DNA from: Cupriavidus sp. MP-37
GTDB taxonomy: Bacteria; Pseudomonadota; Gammaproteobacteria; Burkholderiales; Burkholderiaceae
Direction of reading: 5' to 3'
NCBI RefSeq assembly: GCF_020618415.1
Contig: NZ_CP085345.1
Location: 372,001-436,000, forward strand
Length of the DNA stretch: 64,000 nt
Positions 24,862 through 34,737 of this stretch are shown one piece after another. Each line of letters starts with the position of its first letter. Within the stretch, counting starts at the first letter, position 1. The position numbers and the translations under genes are program-made. The notes under the pieces were generated by a model, which saw only the letters and a list, made by a program, of their open reading frames with translations, did not search any database and was not told the origin of the DNA.

Positions 24862-25707
24862 GTGACGGACCAAGCCACCAAACCGGACCCATCCCTGTCC
24901 AACCCCGTCCGGGCCCTCGCCGCGGCAGCGCTCGCCGCGCTGCTGGCGGGCTGCGCCACCGGCGGCACCAACCTGTCGGCGGTCCCCGAATTGCGCCCAG
25001 GCGTGCCTGCCGGCTACCTGGCGGCCGACGCGCGCCCCGACAGCCTGAAGCTGCTGCCCGCGCCGCCGGCGCAGGGCTCTGCTGCGCTGGCGCTGGATGA
25101 AGACGCCGCGCGCCAGGCCGGCCCGCTGCGTGGCTCGCCGCGCTGGCAGCTGGCGGCCGACGATGCCGTGCTGACGTTCCCGCAAGCCGCCAGCGCGTTC
25201 TCTTGCGCGCTGGGCGTGCCGGTCAGCGAGAAGGACACGCCCTACCTGAACATCCTGCTGCGCCGCAGCCTGGTCGATGCCGGCCTGTCCACCTACAAGG
25301 CCAAGGACCACTACAAGCGCACCCGCCCCTTCGTGACCAACAAGACCCCGATGTGCACGCCGGCAGAGGCTGCCAAGCTGGAAAAGGACGGTTCCTATCC
25401 GTCCGGCCACAGCGCCATCGGCTGGGCCTGGGCGCTGATCCTGACCGAGGTCGAGCCGGCGCGCGCCAATGAGATCCTGGCGCGCGGCCGCGCCTTCGGG
25501 CAGAGCCGCGTGGTGTGCAACGTGCACTGGCAGAGCGATGTCAACGAGGGCCGCATGATGGCCGCGGCCACCGTGGCGCGGCTACAAGCCGATCCCACCT
25601 TCCGCGCCGACCTGGAACAGGCCCGCCGCGAAGTGGCGAAGGCCCGCGCCGCCGGCGCGCGGCCATCGCGCGACTGCCAGGCGGAGAGCGCGGCGCTGGC
25701 GCCCTGA
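24862..25707 (+). CDS. Class A non-specific acid phosphatase lipoprotein (PAP2 superfamily)
   Basis: 281 residues. The N-terminus has a lipoprotein signal with lipobox LLAGC. The class A signature is present: KAKDHYKRTRPF (K-x6-RP), PSGHSAIGWAW (PSGH) and SRVVCNVHWQSDVNEG (SRxxxNxHxxSD). It hydrolyses phosphomonoesters in the periplasm, tethered to a membrane. The gene is single and convergent with creA. Confidence 0.88.
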   Translation: MTDQATKPDPSLSNPVRALAAAALAALLAGCATGGTNLSAVPELRPGVPAGYLAADARPDSLKLLPAPPAQGSAALALDEDAARQAGPLRGSPRWQLAADDAVLTFPQAASAFSCALGVPVSEKDTPYLNILLRRSLVDAGLSTYKAKDHYKRTRPFVTNKTPMCTPAEAAKLEKDGSYPSGHSAIGWAWALILTEVEPARANEILARGRAFGQSRVVCNVHWQSDVNEGRMMAAATVARLQADPTFRADLEQARREVAKARAAGARPSRDCQAESAALAP

Positions 25708-25728
25708 CCCGCCCGATGTCCGGGCCGG

Positions 25729-26211
25729 CTACTTCACGGGGATCACCGTGCCGGCCGGCACCGGTACGGCGGTTACGCTGTTCTGCGGGCTGCCGCTGAC
25801 GATGCGATCCGAATACGTCAGGTAGACCAGCGTATTGCGCTTGCGGTCGACGGCGCGCACCACGTGCAGCGCCTTGAACAGGATCGACATGCGCTCGGAG
25901 AAGACATTGTCCTGCTGCCTGATCGGCCCCTTGAAGCCGATCGGCCCGACCTGCCGGCACGCGATCGAGGCCTCGGGCGGGTCTTCGGCCATGCCGAGCT
26001 GGCCCTTGATGCCGCCGGTGCGGGCGCGCGACACGTAGCAGGTAATGCCATCCACCTGCGGGTCGTCATAGGCTTCGATCACGACCTTGTCGGATCCGGT
26101 CATGCGGAAATTGGTGCTGACGCTGCCGATTTCCTCGGCACTGGCGCCCGTGGCCGCTGCCAGGCAGGTGGCGGCCAGCAAGGTGCGCACGATTCGGTGG
26201 TTGCGCTTCAT
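25729..26211 (-). CDS. creA: CreA-family periplasmic protein
   Basis: 160 residues from ATG 26211. The signal peptide [19 protein letters not shown] leads into [20 protein letters not shown], then [20 protein letters not shown] with [20 protein letters not shown], which match CreA. The function of CreA is unknown in biochemical terms. Divergent neighbours do not extend it to an operon; it is convergent with the acid phosphatase. Confidence 0.9.
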   Translation of the reverse strand: MKRNHRIVRTLLAATCLAAATGASAEEIGSVSTNFRMTGSDKVVIEAYDDPQVDGITCYVSRARTGGIKGQLGMAEDPPEASIACRQVGPIGFKGPIRQQDNVFSERMSILFKALHVVRAVDRKRNTLVYLTYSDRIVSGSPQNSVTAVPVPAGTVIPVK

Positions 26212-26235
26212 GGCGGTATCGCGGGGCATGGGCAG

Positions 26236-26721
26236 TCAGTTCACCGACGACTTGATGTCGCCGTGGCGCTTTTCCATTTCCTGGCGCAGCGCGCGGCGCT
26301 GCTGCGCGGCGGCAAAGCGCTGGCGCTCGACCTCGTCGCGCGGCTCCAGTGGCGGCACCTCGGCGGGGGTGCCGTTGTCGTCCACCGCCACCATGGTGAA
26401 ATAGCAGCTGTTGGTATGGCGCACCAGCTTGCTGCGGATGTTCTCGGTCACCACCTTGATGCCGATCTCCATCGAACTGCGGCCGGTGTAGTTGACCGAT
26501 GCCAGGAAGGTCACCAGCTCGCCCACGTGGATGGGCTGGCGGAACACCACCTGGTCTACCGACAGCGTGACCACGTAGCGGCCGGCATAGCGGCTGGCGC
26601 ACGCATACGCCACCATGTCCAGGTACTTGAGGATGGTGCCGCCGTGGACGTTGCCAGAGAAGTTGGCCATGTCCGGCGTCATCAGCACGGTCATGGAAAG
26701 CTGGTGGGACAGGTCATTCAT
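26236..26721 (-). CDS. Acyl-CoA thioesterase, hotdog fold (YciA/4HBT type)
   Basis: 161 residues. SMTVLMTPDMANFSGNVHGG, then TILKYLDMVAYACASRY, is the core hotdog segment with the catalytic Asp and His-Gly-Gly motif. SVDQVVFRQPIHVGELVTF and VVTENI complete the fold. The family hydrolyses acyl-CoA esters in the cytoplasm. It reads leftward ahead of creA, 24 bases apart, and may be in the same transcript. Confidence 0.9.
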   Translation of the reverse strand: MNDLSHQLSMTVLMTPDMANFSGNVHGGTILKYLDMVAYACASRYAGRYVVTLSVDQVVFRQPIHVGELVTFLASVNYTGRSSMEIGIKVVTENIRSKLVRHTNSCYFTMVAVDDNGTPAEVPPLEPRDEVERQRFAAAQQRRALRQEMEKRHGDIKSSVN

Positions 26722-26820
26722 GATGCGGGATACAAGGATTGCGGGGGCGGGATTGCCGGCTGCGGGCGCCGGCAGTTTAACCCGGATCGCCGCGCCGTTG
26801 CCCGGCGGGCGCGGCGTATA

Positions 26821-26850
26821 AAAAAAAGCGGCCTGCCAGGCCGCTTCTTT
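26821..26850. terminator. Terminator between the thioesterase and HU genes
   Basis: A7, GCGGCCT (26828-26834), loop GCC, AGGCCGC (26838-26844), then TTCTTT. On the minus strand the stem is followed by seven T, matching the HU gene that ends at 26870. Confidence 0.8.
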
Positions 26851-26869
26851 CGCAATGGACGCAAACTGC

Positions 26870-27151
26870 TTACTTTTTCTTGTTCACGGCGTCCTTGAAA
26901 CCCTGGCCTGCCGAGAACTTGACCGTCTTGGCGGCCGGAATCTTGATGGTTTCGCCGGTGCGCGGATTGCGGCCGGTACGGGCAGCGCGCTTGCCGGCGC
27001 TGAAGCTGCCGAAACCCACCAGCGTTACAGAATCACCCTTTGCCACTGCCTTCTTGATACTGTCCAGCGCTGCGTTGAGCGCACGCTCGGCGGCGGCATT
27101 GCTCAATTCTGCTTCCGCGGCGATGGCCGATACCAGTTCACCTTTATTCAT
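26870..27151 (-). CDS. DNA-binding protein HU
   Basis: 93 residues, standard HU length. The signature [20 protein letters not shown], then [20 protein letters not shown], identifies a canonical HU subunit. It forms the basic dimer that bends and coats DNA. Lys-rich end KKK is typical of Burkholderiales. It is followed by a strong terminator. Confidence 0.95.
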   Translation of the reverse strand: MNKGELVSAIAAEAELSNAAAERALNAALDSIKKAVAKGDSVTLVGFGSFSAGKRAARTGRNPRTGETIKIPAAKTVKFSAGQGFKDAVNKKK

Positions 27152-27599
27152 GGCTGATTTCCCTTGTTGGTCGTCGTCACCGATGTGCGTGCCTCGCGGC
27201 AGGCCATCGATCGGCGCAGTCTAATCTGCCCGTCGCGCGTTGAGCAATCCCCAGTGGCACCAATGCGACAAAAAAACCCGCAAATCCTTGCTTGAGGCCG
27301 GTTAGCGGGCAATTTCCCCCGCTATTCGTGCTTGCCAGAAGCACCTTTTTGCCGGGCCGGAGCGGCCGTCCGGATTCGCACGTCCCAAAGCTATCCAGCA
27401 TAGGACAGATTCCCCTAAATGGGGCGACGCACCACAACGGGTCGCCCGACCCGCCTGGCCCGCTCCATTCTGGCGCAGCGCAAATCCTGCCGCCGCTCGC
27501 GGACCGACCGCACCGTGGCCCGACCGATGAAGCCGTGCGGCATGCCGGTGCGGCGTTTTACCCGCGACGGTGCAAGCGGCACCAGGATGCAGCCGTTTC
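27152..27599. other. 448-base region upstream of the ammonium transporter
   Basis: It contains the HU promoter near 27160-27240, a perfect hairpin TAGCGGG/CCCGCTA (27303-27324) and an outward inverted repeat GGTGC-N5-GCACC (27569-27583). The latter has the reverse order of an NtrC half-site pair, so enhancer binding is not claimed. No reading frame is convincing. Confidence 0.5.
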
Positions 27600-27616
27600 T
27601 GGAACGCTTTTTGCAT
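27600..27616 (+). promoter_or_regulatory. Sigma-54 (RpoN) promoter of the ammonium transporter
   Basis: TGGAAC-GCTTT-TTGCAT matches the -24/-12 consensus TGGCAC-N5-TTGC. The invariant GG and GC are separated by exactly 10 bases. It lies 33 bases upstream of the ATG at 27649, so transcription would start near 27627. Confidence 0.75.
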
Positions 27617-27648
27617 ACTGATGCGCCCATTTTGAGCATGAGGTCACT

Positions 27649-28851
27649 ATGGACAACTGGAAGACCGGCACCGACGCGCTGTTTATCCTGCTCGGCGCCA
27701 TCATGGTGCTGGCCATGCACGCCGGCTTTGCGTTCCTCGAACTTGGCACGGTGCGCAAGAAAAACCAGGTCAATGCCTTGGTAAAGATTCTGGTGGATTT
27801 CGCAGTTTCCACCATCGCCTATTTCTTTATCGGCTACACCATCGCCTATGGGGTGCAGTTCTTTGCCGGCGCCGAAACCCTGGCCCAGAAAAACGGTTAC
27901 GAACTGGTCAAGTTCTTTTTCCTGGCGACCTTTGCCGCGGCAATTCCGGCGATTATCTCAGGCGGTATTGCCGAACGCTCGCGTTTCAATCCGCAACTGG
28001 TTGCCACGTTCGTCCTGGTAGGTTTTGTCTACCCCTTTTTCGAAGGCATGGTCTGGAACCAGCGCTATGGCGTGCAGGACTGGCTGGCGCGCGTCGCCGG
28101 TGCCCCCTTCCATGATTTTGCCGGCTCGGTGGTGGTGCATGCGCTGGGCGGCTGGATTGCGCTGCCCGCGGTGCTGCTGCTGGGCGCGCGCCGCGGCCGC
28201 TATCAGAAGGACGGCCGCATCAGCGCGCATCCGCCCTCGAACATCCCGTTCCTGGCGCTGGGTGCCTGGATTCTTGCGGTGGGCTGGTTCGGCTTCAACG
28301 TGATGAGCGCGCAGACCGTCGACAAGATCAGCGGCCTGGTGGCAATCAATTCGCTGATGGCGATGGCCGGCGGCACGCTGGCCGCCTGGATCGCCGGACG
28401 CAATGATCCGGGTTTCGTCTACAACGGGCCGCTGGCCGGCCTGGTGGCGGTATGCGCGGGCTCGGACCTGATGCATCCGCTGGGCGCGCTGGTCACCGGC
28501 GCCGTGGCGGGCGCGCTGTTCGTTTATATGTTTACGCTGGCGCAAAACAAGTGGCATATCGACGATGTGCTGGGCGTGTGGCCGCTGCACGGGCTATGCG
28601 GCGCCTGGGGCGGCATCGCCGCGGGCATCTTCGGCGCGAAGGCGATGGGGGGCCTCGGCGGGGTGTCGCTCGGCGCGCAACTGCTCGGCACCTTGCTTGG
28701 CATCGTGGTGGCGCTGGCCGGCGGCACGCTGGTCTATGGCACCCTGAAGCGGCTGGTGGGCATCCGCCTCGACCCCGAGGGCGAGTTCAACGGCGCCGAC
28801 CTGACGCTGCACCGGATTTCCGCCACGCCCGAGCGCGAAACCAACTGGTAA
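27649..28851 (+). CDS. amtB: Ammonium transporter (Amt family)
   Basis: 400 residues with about eleven membrane helices. Recognisable parts are GAIMVLAMHAGFAFLELGTV near the N-terminus, the first pore histidine in FHDFAGSVVVHALGG, NGPLAGLVAVCAG and WPLHGLCGAWGGIAAG with the second pore histidine. There is no long N-terminal signal peptide, unlike some AmtB proteins. It moves ammonium across the inner membrane. The sigma-54 promoter implies control by nitrogen limitation through NtrC. No glnK gene is next to it, which is unusual for amtB. Confidence 0.93.
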   Translation: MDNWKTGTDALFILLGAIMVLAMHAGFAFLELGTVRKKNQVNALVKILVDFAVSTIAYFFIGYTIAYGVQFFAGAETLAQKNGYELVKFFFLATFAAAIPAIISGGIAERSRFNPQLVATFVLVGFVYPFFEGMVWNQRYGVQDWLARVAGAPFHDFAGSVVVHALGGWIALPAVLLLGARRGRYQKDGRISAHPPSNIPFLALGAWILAVGWFGFNVMSAQTVDKISGLVAINSLMAMAGGTLAAWIAGRNDPGFVYNGPLAGLVAVCAGSDLMHPLGALVTGAVAGALFVYMFTLAQNKWHIDDVLGVWPLHGLCGAWGGIAAGIFGAKAMGGLGGVSLGAQLLGTLLGIVVALAGGTLVYGTLKRLVGIRLDPEGEFNGADLTLHRISATPERETNW

Positions 28852-28884
28852 TACCCGCCAGCGCAATTCCGATATAAATGGACG

Positions 28885-28908
28885 AGCCGTGCCACGCGGC
28901 TTGTCTTA
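28885..28908 (+). terminator. Weak hairpin downstream of amtB
   Basis: AGCCG pairs with CGGCT (28897-28901) over TGCCACG and is followed by TGTCTT. The stem is only five base pairs, so this is a weak candidate. Confidence 0.35.
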
Positions 28909-29065
28909 ACAATGATTTACTTGCACTTCCGCGCGCGGCCTCTCAATAATTGCCGTGCCCGGGAATTGCGCGCAACGCGCAGGGGCTCGCACGCTGCAGC
29001 CGGCTGGTTCGGGGGATGTTGGGTCGGCGGCTGGCCGGTTACACCAACACGAAAGGAATACGCCG

Positions 29066-29935
29066 ATGGACGCCTCTACCTTCGACAACCTCAAGACCCT
29101 GGTGGTCTCCTACGCCACCGAATTCGGCGTCAAGATCCTGGCGGCCCTCGCCTTCTGGGTCATTGGCCGCTGGCTGATCCACTTTGTCGTGCGCATGGTG
29201 CAGAACGCGCTCGGCAAGCAGAAGGTCGACCCCACGCTGCTGCGCTACGTCGGTTCCATCGTCACCGTGACGCTGAACGTGGTGCTGGTGATCGGCATCC
29301 TCGGCTACTTCGGCATCCAGACCACCACCTTTGCCGCGTTGATTGCCGCCGCCGGCGTGGCGATCGGCATGGCCTGGTCGGGACTGATGGCAAACTTCGC
29401 CGCCGGCGCCTTCCTGGTGGTGCTGCGGCCGTTCAAGGTCGGCGACTTCGTCACCATTGGCGGCGTGACCGGCACGGTGCGCGAAATCGGATTGTTCGCC
29501 ACCACGCTGGACACGCCGGACAATGTCCAGACCGTGATCGGCAACAACAAGATCTTCAGCGACACCATCCAGAACTTCACCGCCAATGCGTTCCGGCGCG
29601 TGGAACTGAAAGCGCAGCTGGCCGGCAGCACCGATGTGGCCGACGCGGTGGCGCTGCTGAAGACCCGCATCGCCGAGATCCCCAACGTGCTGGCCGAGCC
29701 GCCGGTCGACGTCGAAATCCTGGAGTTCACGCTGGTCGGCCCGGTGCTGGCGGTACGGCCCTATTGCCACAACGACCATTACTGGCAGGTCTATTTCGAC
29801 ACCAACCGCGTCATCCGCGAATGCTTCGGCCAGGCCGGCTACGCCGCGCCGATGCCGGCCCACATGGTGGTGGTGCAGCAGGCCGGATTGCCGCACGCCG
29901 CCGCCGAGCAAGCCGCCGCACAGCAGGCGGCCTGA
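29066..29935 (+). CDS. Mechanosensitive channel, MscS family
   Basis: 289 residues from ATG 29066, with GAAAGGAA ahead of it. Three membrane helices (about 20-42, 63-84, 90-115) end in the pore helix AALIAAAGVAIGMAWSGLMA. The MscS beta domain PFKVGDFVTIGGVTGTVREI, then LFATTLDTPDNVQTVIGNNK, follows, and an Ala/Gln-rich tail closes the protein. It releases solutes on hypo-osmotic shock. Length fits the small MscS type. Confidence 0.92.
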   Translation: MDASTFDNLKTLVVSYATEFGVKILAALAFWVIGRWLIHFVVRMVQNALGKQKVDPTLLRYVGSIVTVTLNVVLVIGILGYFGIQTTTFAALIAAAGVAIGMAWSGLMANFAAGAFLVVLRPFKVGDFVTIGGVTGTVREIGLFATTLDTPDNVQTVIGNNKIFSDTIQNFTANAFRRVELKAQLAGSTDVADAVALLKTRIAEIPNVLAEPPVDVEILEFTLVGPVLAVRPYCHNDHYWQVYFDTNRVIRECFGQAGYAAPMPAHMVVVQQAGLPHAAAEQAAAQQAA

Positions 29936-29955
29936 ACTGGCGCGCGGCGGCCGTT

Positions 29956-31179
29956 TCAGCGGGTGCCCGGGCGCGTGCTTGCGCCCGAGCGCCCGTAATG
30001 GCGCATCAGCACCGCGCCGGCACCGCAGGCCGCCATCACCACGCCCAGCGGCAGCGCGCTGCCGTCGCGCCACACGCTGACCGCGGCGCCGCCCAGCGTG
30101 CCGAGCGAAAACTGCAACGTGCCCATCAATGCCGAAGCCGTGCCGGCGCGATGTCCCTGGTGCGCGAGCGCCAGCGCCGAAGCGTTCGGCGAGACGCAGC
30201 CCAGCGCTCCGATAAACACGAAGAAGCCGGCCAGCAGCACCGGCAGCACCGCCATCCCCGCCAGTGCGGCCACCGCCAGCACCGTCCCCGCGCCCAGGGC
30301 CGCCAGCAGCGTGGCTCCCAGCACCTGGTCGAGCGAACGCCCGCGCACCAGCCGGGCATTGAGCTGCGACATCGTGATCAGCCCCAGCGCATTGGCACCG
30401 AACACAAAGCCATAGTGCGACGGCGCGATGCCGTGCAGTTCGATCAGCACGAAGGGCGATCCCGAGATATACGCGAACATGCCCGCCGAGCCGAAGCCGG
30501 CCGACAGCGAGTAGCCCAGGAACTCGCGGTCGCGCAGCAGCTCCGCATAGCTGCGGGCCACGCTGCCGAGCCGCAGCGGCGCCGCATGGCCGCGGTCCAG
30601 CGATTCCTCCATGCGCAGGTGGACCAGCAGCAGGATCAGCAGCCCGGCGCCCGCCAGCACCCAGAAAATGGCGCGCCAGCCCGATACGGTCAGGACCGCG
30701 CCGCCGATGATCGGCGCCAGGATCGGCGCCACGCCCATCACCAGCATCAGCGAGGAAAACGCCCGCGCCGATTCATGTGCCTCGAGCCGGTCGCGGATCA
30801 CCGCCCGCGCCATCACCATGCCGGCGCAGCCGCCCAGCGCCTGCAGGAAGCGCCATAGCATCAGCGCTTCGACGTTGCGCGCCAGCGCGCAGCACACGGC
30901 GGCGACCACGTAGAGGCACAGTCCGACATAGAGCGGCGGCTTGCGCCCGAAGCGGTCGCTGAAGGGACCATAGAAGGCCTGGCCGAGCGCGAGCCCGACC
31001 AGGAAGGTGCCGAGGGTCAGCTGGACCTGGCCGATATCGACGCCCAGGTCGCCGGCCAGGGTCGGGAAACTCGGCAGGTACATGTCGATCGACAGCGGCG
31101 CGATCGCCATCAGCGAGCTGCAGATCAGCAGCCAGGCAGGAAAACGCGGCGTCGGGGCGGCGCTTGGGGAATGAGACAT
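29956..31179 (-). CDS. Bcr/CflA-family multidrug efflux MFS transporter
   Basis: 407 residues from ATG 31179, 12 membrane helices. Family features are MYLPSFPTLAGDLGVDIGQV, then LGQAFYGPFSDRFGRKPPLY (loop 2-3 motif), RFLQALGGCAGMVMARAVIR and the 3-6 loop DRL. It should export chloramphenicol, bicyclomycin or related drugs or natural metabolites with protons. It is divergent from the small secreted protein at 31458. Confidence 0.9.
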   Translation of the reverse strand: MSHSPSAAPTPRFPAWLLICSSLMAIAPLSIDMYLPSFPTLAGDLGVDIGQVQLTLGTFLVGLALGQAFYGPFSDRFGRKPPLYVGLCLYVVAAVCCALARNVEALMLWRFLQALGGCAGMVMARAVIRDRLEAHESARAFSSLMLVMGVAPILAPIIGGAVLTVSGWRAIFWVLAGAGLLILLLVHLRMEESLDRGHAAPLRLGSVARSYAELLRDREFLGYSLSAGFGSAGMFAYISGSPFVLIELHGIAPSHYGFVFGANALGLITMSQLNARLVRGRSLDQVLGATLLAALGAGTVLAVAALAGMAVLPVLLAGFFVFIGALGCVSPNASALALAHQGHRAGTASALMGTLQFSLGTLGGAAVSVWRDGSALPLGVVMAACGAGAVLMRHYGRSGASTRPGTR

Positions 31180-31457
31180 GGGGGGACAGGTATCCGAGGG
31201 CGATGGCGCTGCCCTGCGCGGCCGTACCGCACGGGCAGCCCCACGAAAGACGCAATTGTTGCACAACATAACCAATGCAGCCGCAGCCCGGCGCAGCCTG
31301 TTCCGGGGCCTTGCATGGCAGCAATGCCACGACGCTCGCGGAGCGCGACTTTCATGCGCGCCGGGGTGGAGGGTACAATGCCAGCCTGTCGGCGTAAGAC
31401 TCGCCGTCGGCCTCGCAGAGAGGGACGACAGTACCGGTCCCCGCAACATTAGCCTGC

Positions 31458-32045
31458 ATGAGAATACGACAAACGCCGCTTTCCGCTTCGCCAGGCACCG
31501 CCGTACTTGCGGCCGTGCTGCTGCTGCCGCTGCCCCTGACGGCCAAGGCAGCGCCGGCGCAGCTGCGCAATGCCAGCGTCCCGCTGCTGGTTCCCGCGGC
31601 CGATGAAGCCGACCCGGTGGCGCGCATGCTCAAGGGCGCGGCCACCGGCCAGAACACCGGCGCCGCCGGCGTGCCCGAGCTGCTGCGCAACGCCACCCGC
31701 CCCGACAACGTGCTGGCGCGCGCCTGCCGCCAGCTCAACGATGCCCTGCCGATCGAGATCGACGGCGAGACCCGCCTGCGCCGCTGCCAGTCGGTGCCGG
31801 GCAAACATGTATTGTTCCAGCTGGAACTGACCAACTACCGCGGGCCGATGCTCGACCTGGCCAGCTTCGAGGTCAACTACGCCGCGCCGCTGCAGCGCAA
31901 TATCTGCGCAAACCGCGATGTCGAGATCCTGACCAAGCTGGGCGTCAGCATGTTGTTCCGCTACATGACCCGCAAGGACCGCGGCGAGCGCCGCATCGGC
32001 GACGTCTATATCAACGGCCCGATCTGCAGCGCTGCCCTGCGCTGA
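31458..32045 (+). CDS. Secreted hypothetical protein, 195 aa
   Basis: 195 residues. The N-terminal segment with LAAVLLLPLPLTAKAAPA is a Sec signal, cleaved after AKA. The mature part has three conserved-looking cysteines (LARACRQLN, LRRCQSV, RNICANRD, plus GPICSAALR) and the segment FQLELTNYRGPMLDLASFEV. It may carry two disulfides. I do not recognise the family. A strong terminator follows. Confidence 0.7.
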   Translation: MRIRQTPLSASPGTAVLAAVLLLPLPLTAKAAPAQLRNASVPLLVPAADEADPVARMLKGAATGQNTGAAGVPELLRNATRPDNVLARACRQLNDALPIEIDGETRLRRCQSVPGKHVLFQLELTNYRGPMLDLASFEVNYAAPLQRNICANRDVEILTKLGVSMLFRYMTRKDRGERRIGDVYINGPICSAALR

Positions 32046-32068
32046 GCAGCGACCGGCGCCACGCAAAA

Positions 32069-32097
32069 ACGGCCCGCGCAAGCGGGCCGTTTTTTTG
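32069..32097 (+). terminator. Rho-independent terminator
   Basis: ACGGCCCGC, loop GCAA, GCGGGCCGT, then a run of seven T. It closes the secreted-protein gene and lies just before the convergent opgH stop at 32113. Confidence 0.85.
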
Positions 32098-32112
32098 TCT
32101 GATGCAACGCGC

Positions 32113-34737
32113 TCAGGCGGCGCGCGGACGCAGCGGCACCACGTTGGCGGCGCGCCGTACCAGCATGCGCGTGTCCTTCCAGCCGGCGTCGGCCAGTGGC
32201 GAACCCCACACCAGTTCATGCAGGCGCGCCAGCGCGAACGGATTGCCCAGCAACACGTGCTTCTGCGCCGGCGTGAGCGCGCGCGGCCCGTGGGTCAGCG
32301 CATGCTCGACCAGGCTCTCGTGGCGCTTGCGCGCCGATTCCGGCTGCACCACGCGCGGCGTCGCGGTCGCGCACATCAGCGCATTGGTGACCGGGTCCAC
32401 CACGGCGTCGACGAAGTTCGGCGTTTCGGCGGCATTTTCGACATGCTGCTGCGTTTCCACGATCTCGCGCGGCACCAGCGTTTCTTCCGGGATCATGAAC
32501 AGCCCGGCGTTGCGCGAAGCGCGGCCCAGCGACACCCGCGACAGCATCACCGACAACGGGATCGACAGCGCCAGCGAACCGACGATCGGCAGCAGCCACA
32601 GCACATAGGACGGGTTCAGCCAGTACACCAGCCCGCCCCATGCCAGCCCCAGCGCGGTATGCCAGCCGTGGCGGCGAAAGGCTTCGCCCCAGGTGGTCTC
32701 GGCATCTTCACGCGGCGGCGATTTCCACGAAATGCCCCAGCCGCTGTACGCCGCGATCACGAACTTGGTATGGAACAGCATGCGCGTGGGCGCCAGCAGC
32801 GCGGACAGCAGCACCTCGATCAGCATGCTGGCAAAGAGCTGCACCGCGCCGCCGTAGCGCCGCGCCTGCTTCATCAGCAACGCCACGCTGGCGAGCTTGG
32901 GCAGGAACAGCAGCGTGGCCGTGGCCGAGAACAGCGCCAGGGCCTTTTCCGGATGCCATTCGGGCCAGGTCGGGAACAGCTGGTATTGCTGCGTAAAGTA
33001 TTCCGGCGGGACCAGCGCGTGCTTGGCCAGCATCGCCGTCGACAGCAGCAGGAACAGCAGCCACAGTGGCGCCGACAGGTACGCCATGATCCCGGTCAGG
33101 AACACCGCGCGGTGCACCACGTGGAAGCCCTGCTTGAGCCACAGCCGGAAATTCATCAGGTTGCCCTGGCACCAGCGGCGGTCGCGCTTGACCTCGTCCA
33201 GCAGGTTCGGCGGCAGTTCTTCGTACGAGCCTTCCAGGTCATAGGCAATCCACACACCCCAGCCGGCGCGGCGCATCAGCGCGGCCTCGACGAAGTCGTG
33301 CGACAGGATTTCCCCCGACAACGGGCCGCGGCCCGGCAGCGGCGCCAGCGCGCAGTGTTCGATGAACGGCTTGACGCGGATGATGGCGTTGTGGCCCCAG
33401 TAGTGCGACTCGCCCAGCTGCCAGTAGTGCAGTCCGGCGGTAAACAGCGGCCCGTACACCCGGGTGGCGAACTGCTGCACGCGCGCATACAGCGTTTCAC
33501 GCCCGACGGCCAGCGGCGCGGTCTGGATGATGCCGGCGCCGGGGTTGGCTTCCATCAGCCGCACCAGCGTGGCCAGGCAGTCGCCGCTCATCACGCTGTC
33601 GGCGTCGAGCACCACCATGTAGCGGTACTTGCTGCCCCAGCGGCGGCAGAAATCGGCCACGTTGCCGGTCTTGCGCTTCACGCGGTGCCGGCGCCAGCGG
33701 TAGAAGATGCGGCCGAAGCCGCCGACGGCGCGGCACAGTTCCATCCAGGCATCGTGCTCGGCCGTGCGCAGGTCCGGATTGCCGCTGTCCGACAGCACGA
33801 TGAAGTCGAAGTTGGCCAGGTGCGGCGTGCGCGCCAGCGATTCATAGGTGGCACGCAAGCCCGCGAAGACGCGCGTCACGTCTTCATTGCAGATCGGCAT
33901 GATGATCGCGGTGCGGGCCTCGGGCGCAATCGGCGCGTCGGGCCGGTCCGGTACCGCCGAGCGCGAGATCAGATGCTTGTCGCCGCCCTTGGCCAGCACC
34001 AGGAAGCCCATCATCGCCGTCCAGAAGCCGGCCGACACCCAGGAGAACAGGATGGCGAACAGCACCAGGATGGCAATCTCGAGCGGGTCGGTGCCGTGGT
34101 ACGGCAGCACGCTGGTCATGAAGTAGGTGGCCAGCACGGTCTGGATCGAGACCAGGCCCAGCAGCACCCAGCGCCGGTGCGAGCCGGCGGGATGCCATTT
34201 GCCTTCCGCGTCGGGCCCGTCGTGCAATGTGTCCCACGTCTCGGGCACCGGCGGGCGGCCCAGCATGCGGCGCCACGTGTTGCGCAGCCAGCCGGTGACG
34301 ATATGCGGCGGCCACTGGCGCGGCACCATCGAGCTGCGCTCGGGCGCGGGGCCGGTATCGACCTTGACGGTGCCGTCTTCGCGCCGCCGCAGCAGCGGCG
34401 CGCCGCCAACCTGGGGATTGCCGTAGGCCATGGCGAAGCGCCGCTGCACCGAGGCGTAGGCGCTGCTGCCGTGCGCCGGCGGCGCTTCCTTGCCGGCCAG
34501 GCGCGACTGCAGGCGCGTGATGGCCTCCTGCGCGTCGCGGCCATCGGCCGTGACCGGGATCACCGGCGTCACGGAAGCCAGCGGTGTGACCGGTGCCGCC
34601 GCGGCGCCCATGCTTGCGCCATCGGCCAGCAGTTCGCTGCGCACTTCAGGCGATACGGGCAGGCGGTCGAGATAGCGCTCGCATGCCGCCGCCTGGGCCG
34701 GTCGCTGCTTTAGGCGGGGGGTAAGATGTAGCTCCAC
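32113..34737 (-). CDS. opgH: Glucans biosynthesis glucosyltransferase H
   Basis: 874 residues, the usual length. The cytoplasmic GT2 domain has [62 protein letters not shown] and [11 protein letters not shown] (QxxRW-like site). Membrane helices flank it on both sides. The enzyme polymerises UDP-glucose into osmoregulated periplasmic glucans at the inner membrane. The start at 34737 overlaps the end of opgG by 28 bases, so the two genes are translationally coupled. Confidence 0.95.
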   Translation of the reverse strand: MELHLTPRLKQRPAQAAACERYLDRLPVSPEVRSELLADGASMGAAAAPVTPLASVTPVIPVTADGRDAQEAITRLQSRLAGKEAPPAHGSSAYASVQRRFAMAYGNPQVGGAPLLRRREDGTVKVDTGPAPERSSMVPRQWPPHIVTGWLRNTWRRMLGRPPVPETWDTLHDGPDAEGKWHPAGSHRRWVLLGLVSIQTVLATYFMTSVLPYHGTDPLEIAILVLFAILFSWVSAGFWTAMMGFLVLAKGGDKHLISRSAVPDRPDAPIAPEARTAIIMPICNEDVTRVFAGLRATYESLARTPHLANFDFIVLSDSGNPDLRTAEHDAWMELCRAVGGFGRIFYRWRRHRVKRKTGNVADFCRRWGSKYRYMVVLDADSVMSGDCLATLVRLMEANPGAGIIQTAPLAVGRETLYARVQQFATRVYGPLFTAGLHYWQLGESHYWGHNAIIRVKPFIEHCALAPLPGRGPLSGEILSHDFVEAALMRRAGWGVWIAYDLEGSYEELPPNLLDEVKRDRRWCQGNLMNFRLWLKQGFHVVHRAVFLTGIMAYLSAPLWLLFLLLSTAMLAKHALVPPEYFTQQYQLFPTWPEWHPEKALALFSATATLLFLPKLASVALLMKQARRYGGAVQLFASMLIEVLLSALLAPTRMLFHTKFVIAAYSGWGISWKSPPREDAETTWGEAFRRHGWHTALGLAWGGLVYWLNPSYVLWLLPIVGSLALSIPLSVMLSRVSLGRASRNAGLFMIPEETLVPREIVETQQHVENAAETPNFVDAVVDPVTNALMCATATPRVVQPESARKRHESLVEHALTHGPRALTPAQKHVLLGNPFALARLHELVWGSPLADAGWKDTRMLVRRAANVVPLRPRAA

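Noticed and set aside
27569..27583. Inverted repeat GGTGC-N5-GCACC as an NtrC enhancer
   Set aside because: The half-sites are in the opposite order to the NtrC consensus GCACC-N-GGTGC.
32095..34713. An 872-codon open frame on the plus strand opposite opgH
   Set aside because: opgH is certain on the other strand; the plus-strand product has no recognisable feature and arises from codon bias.
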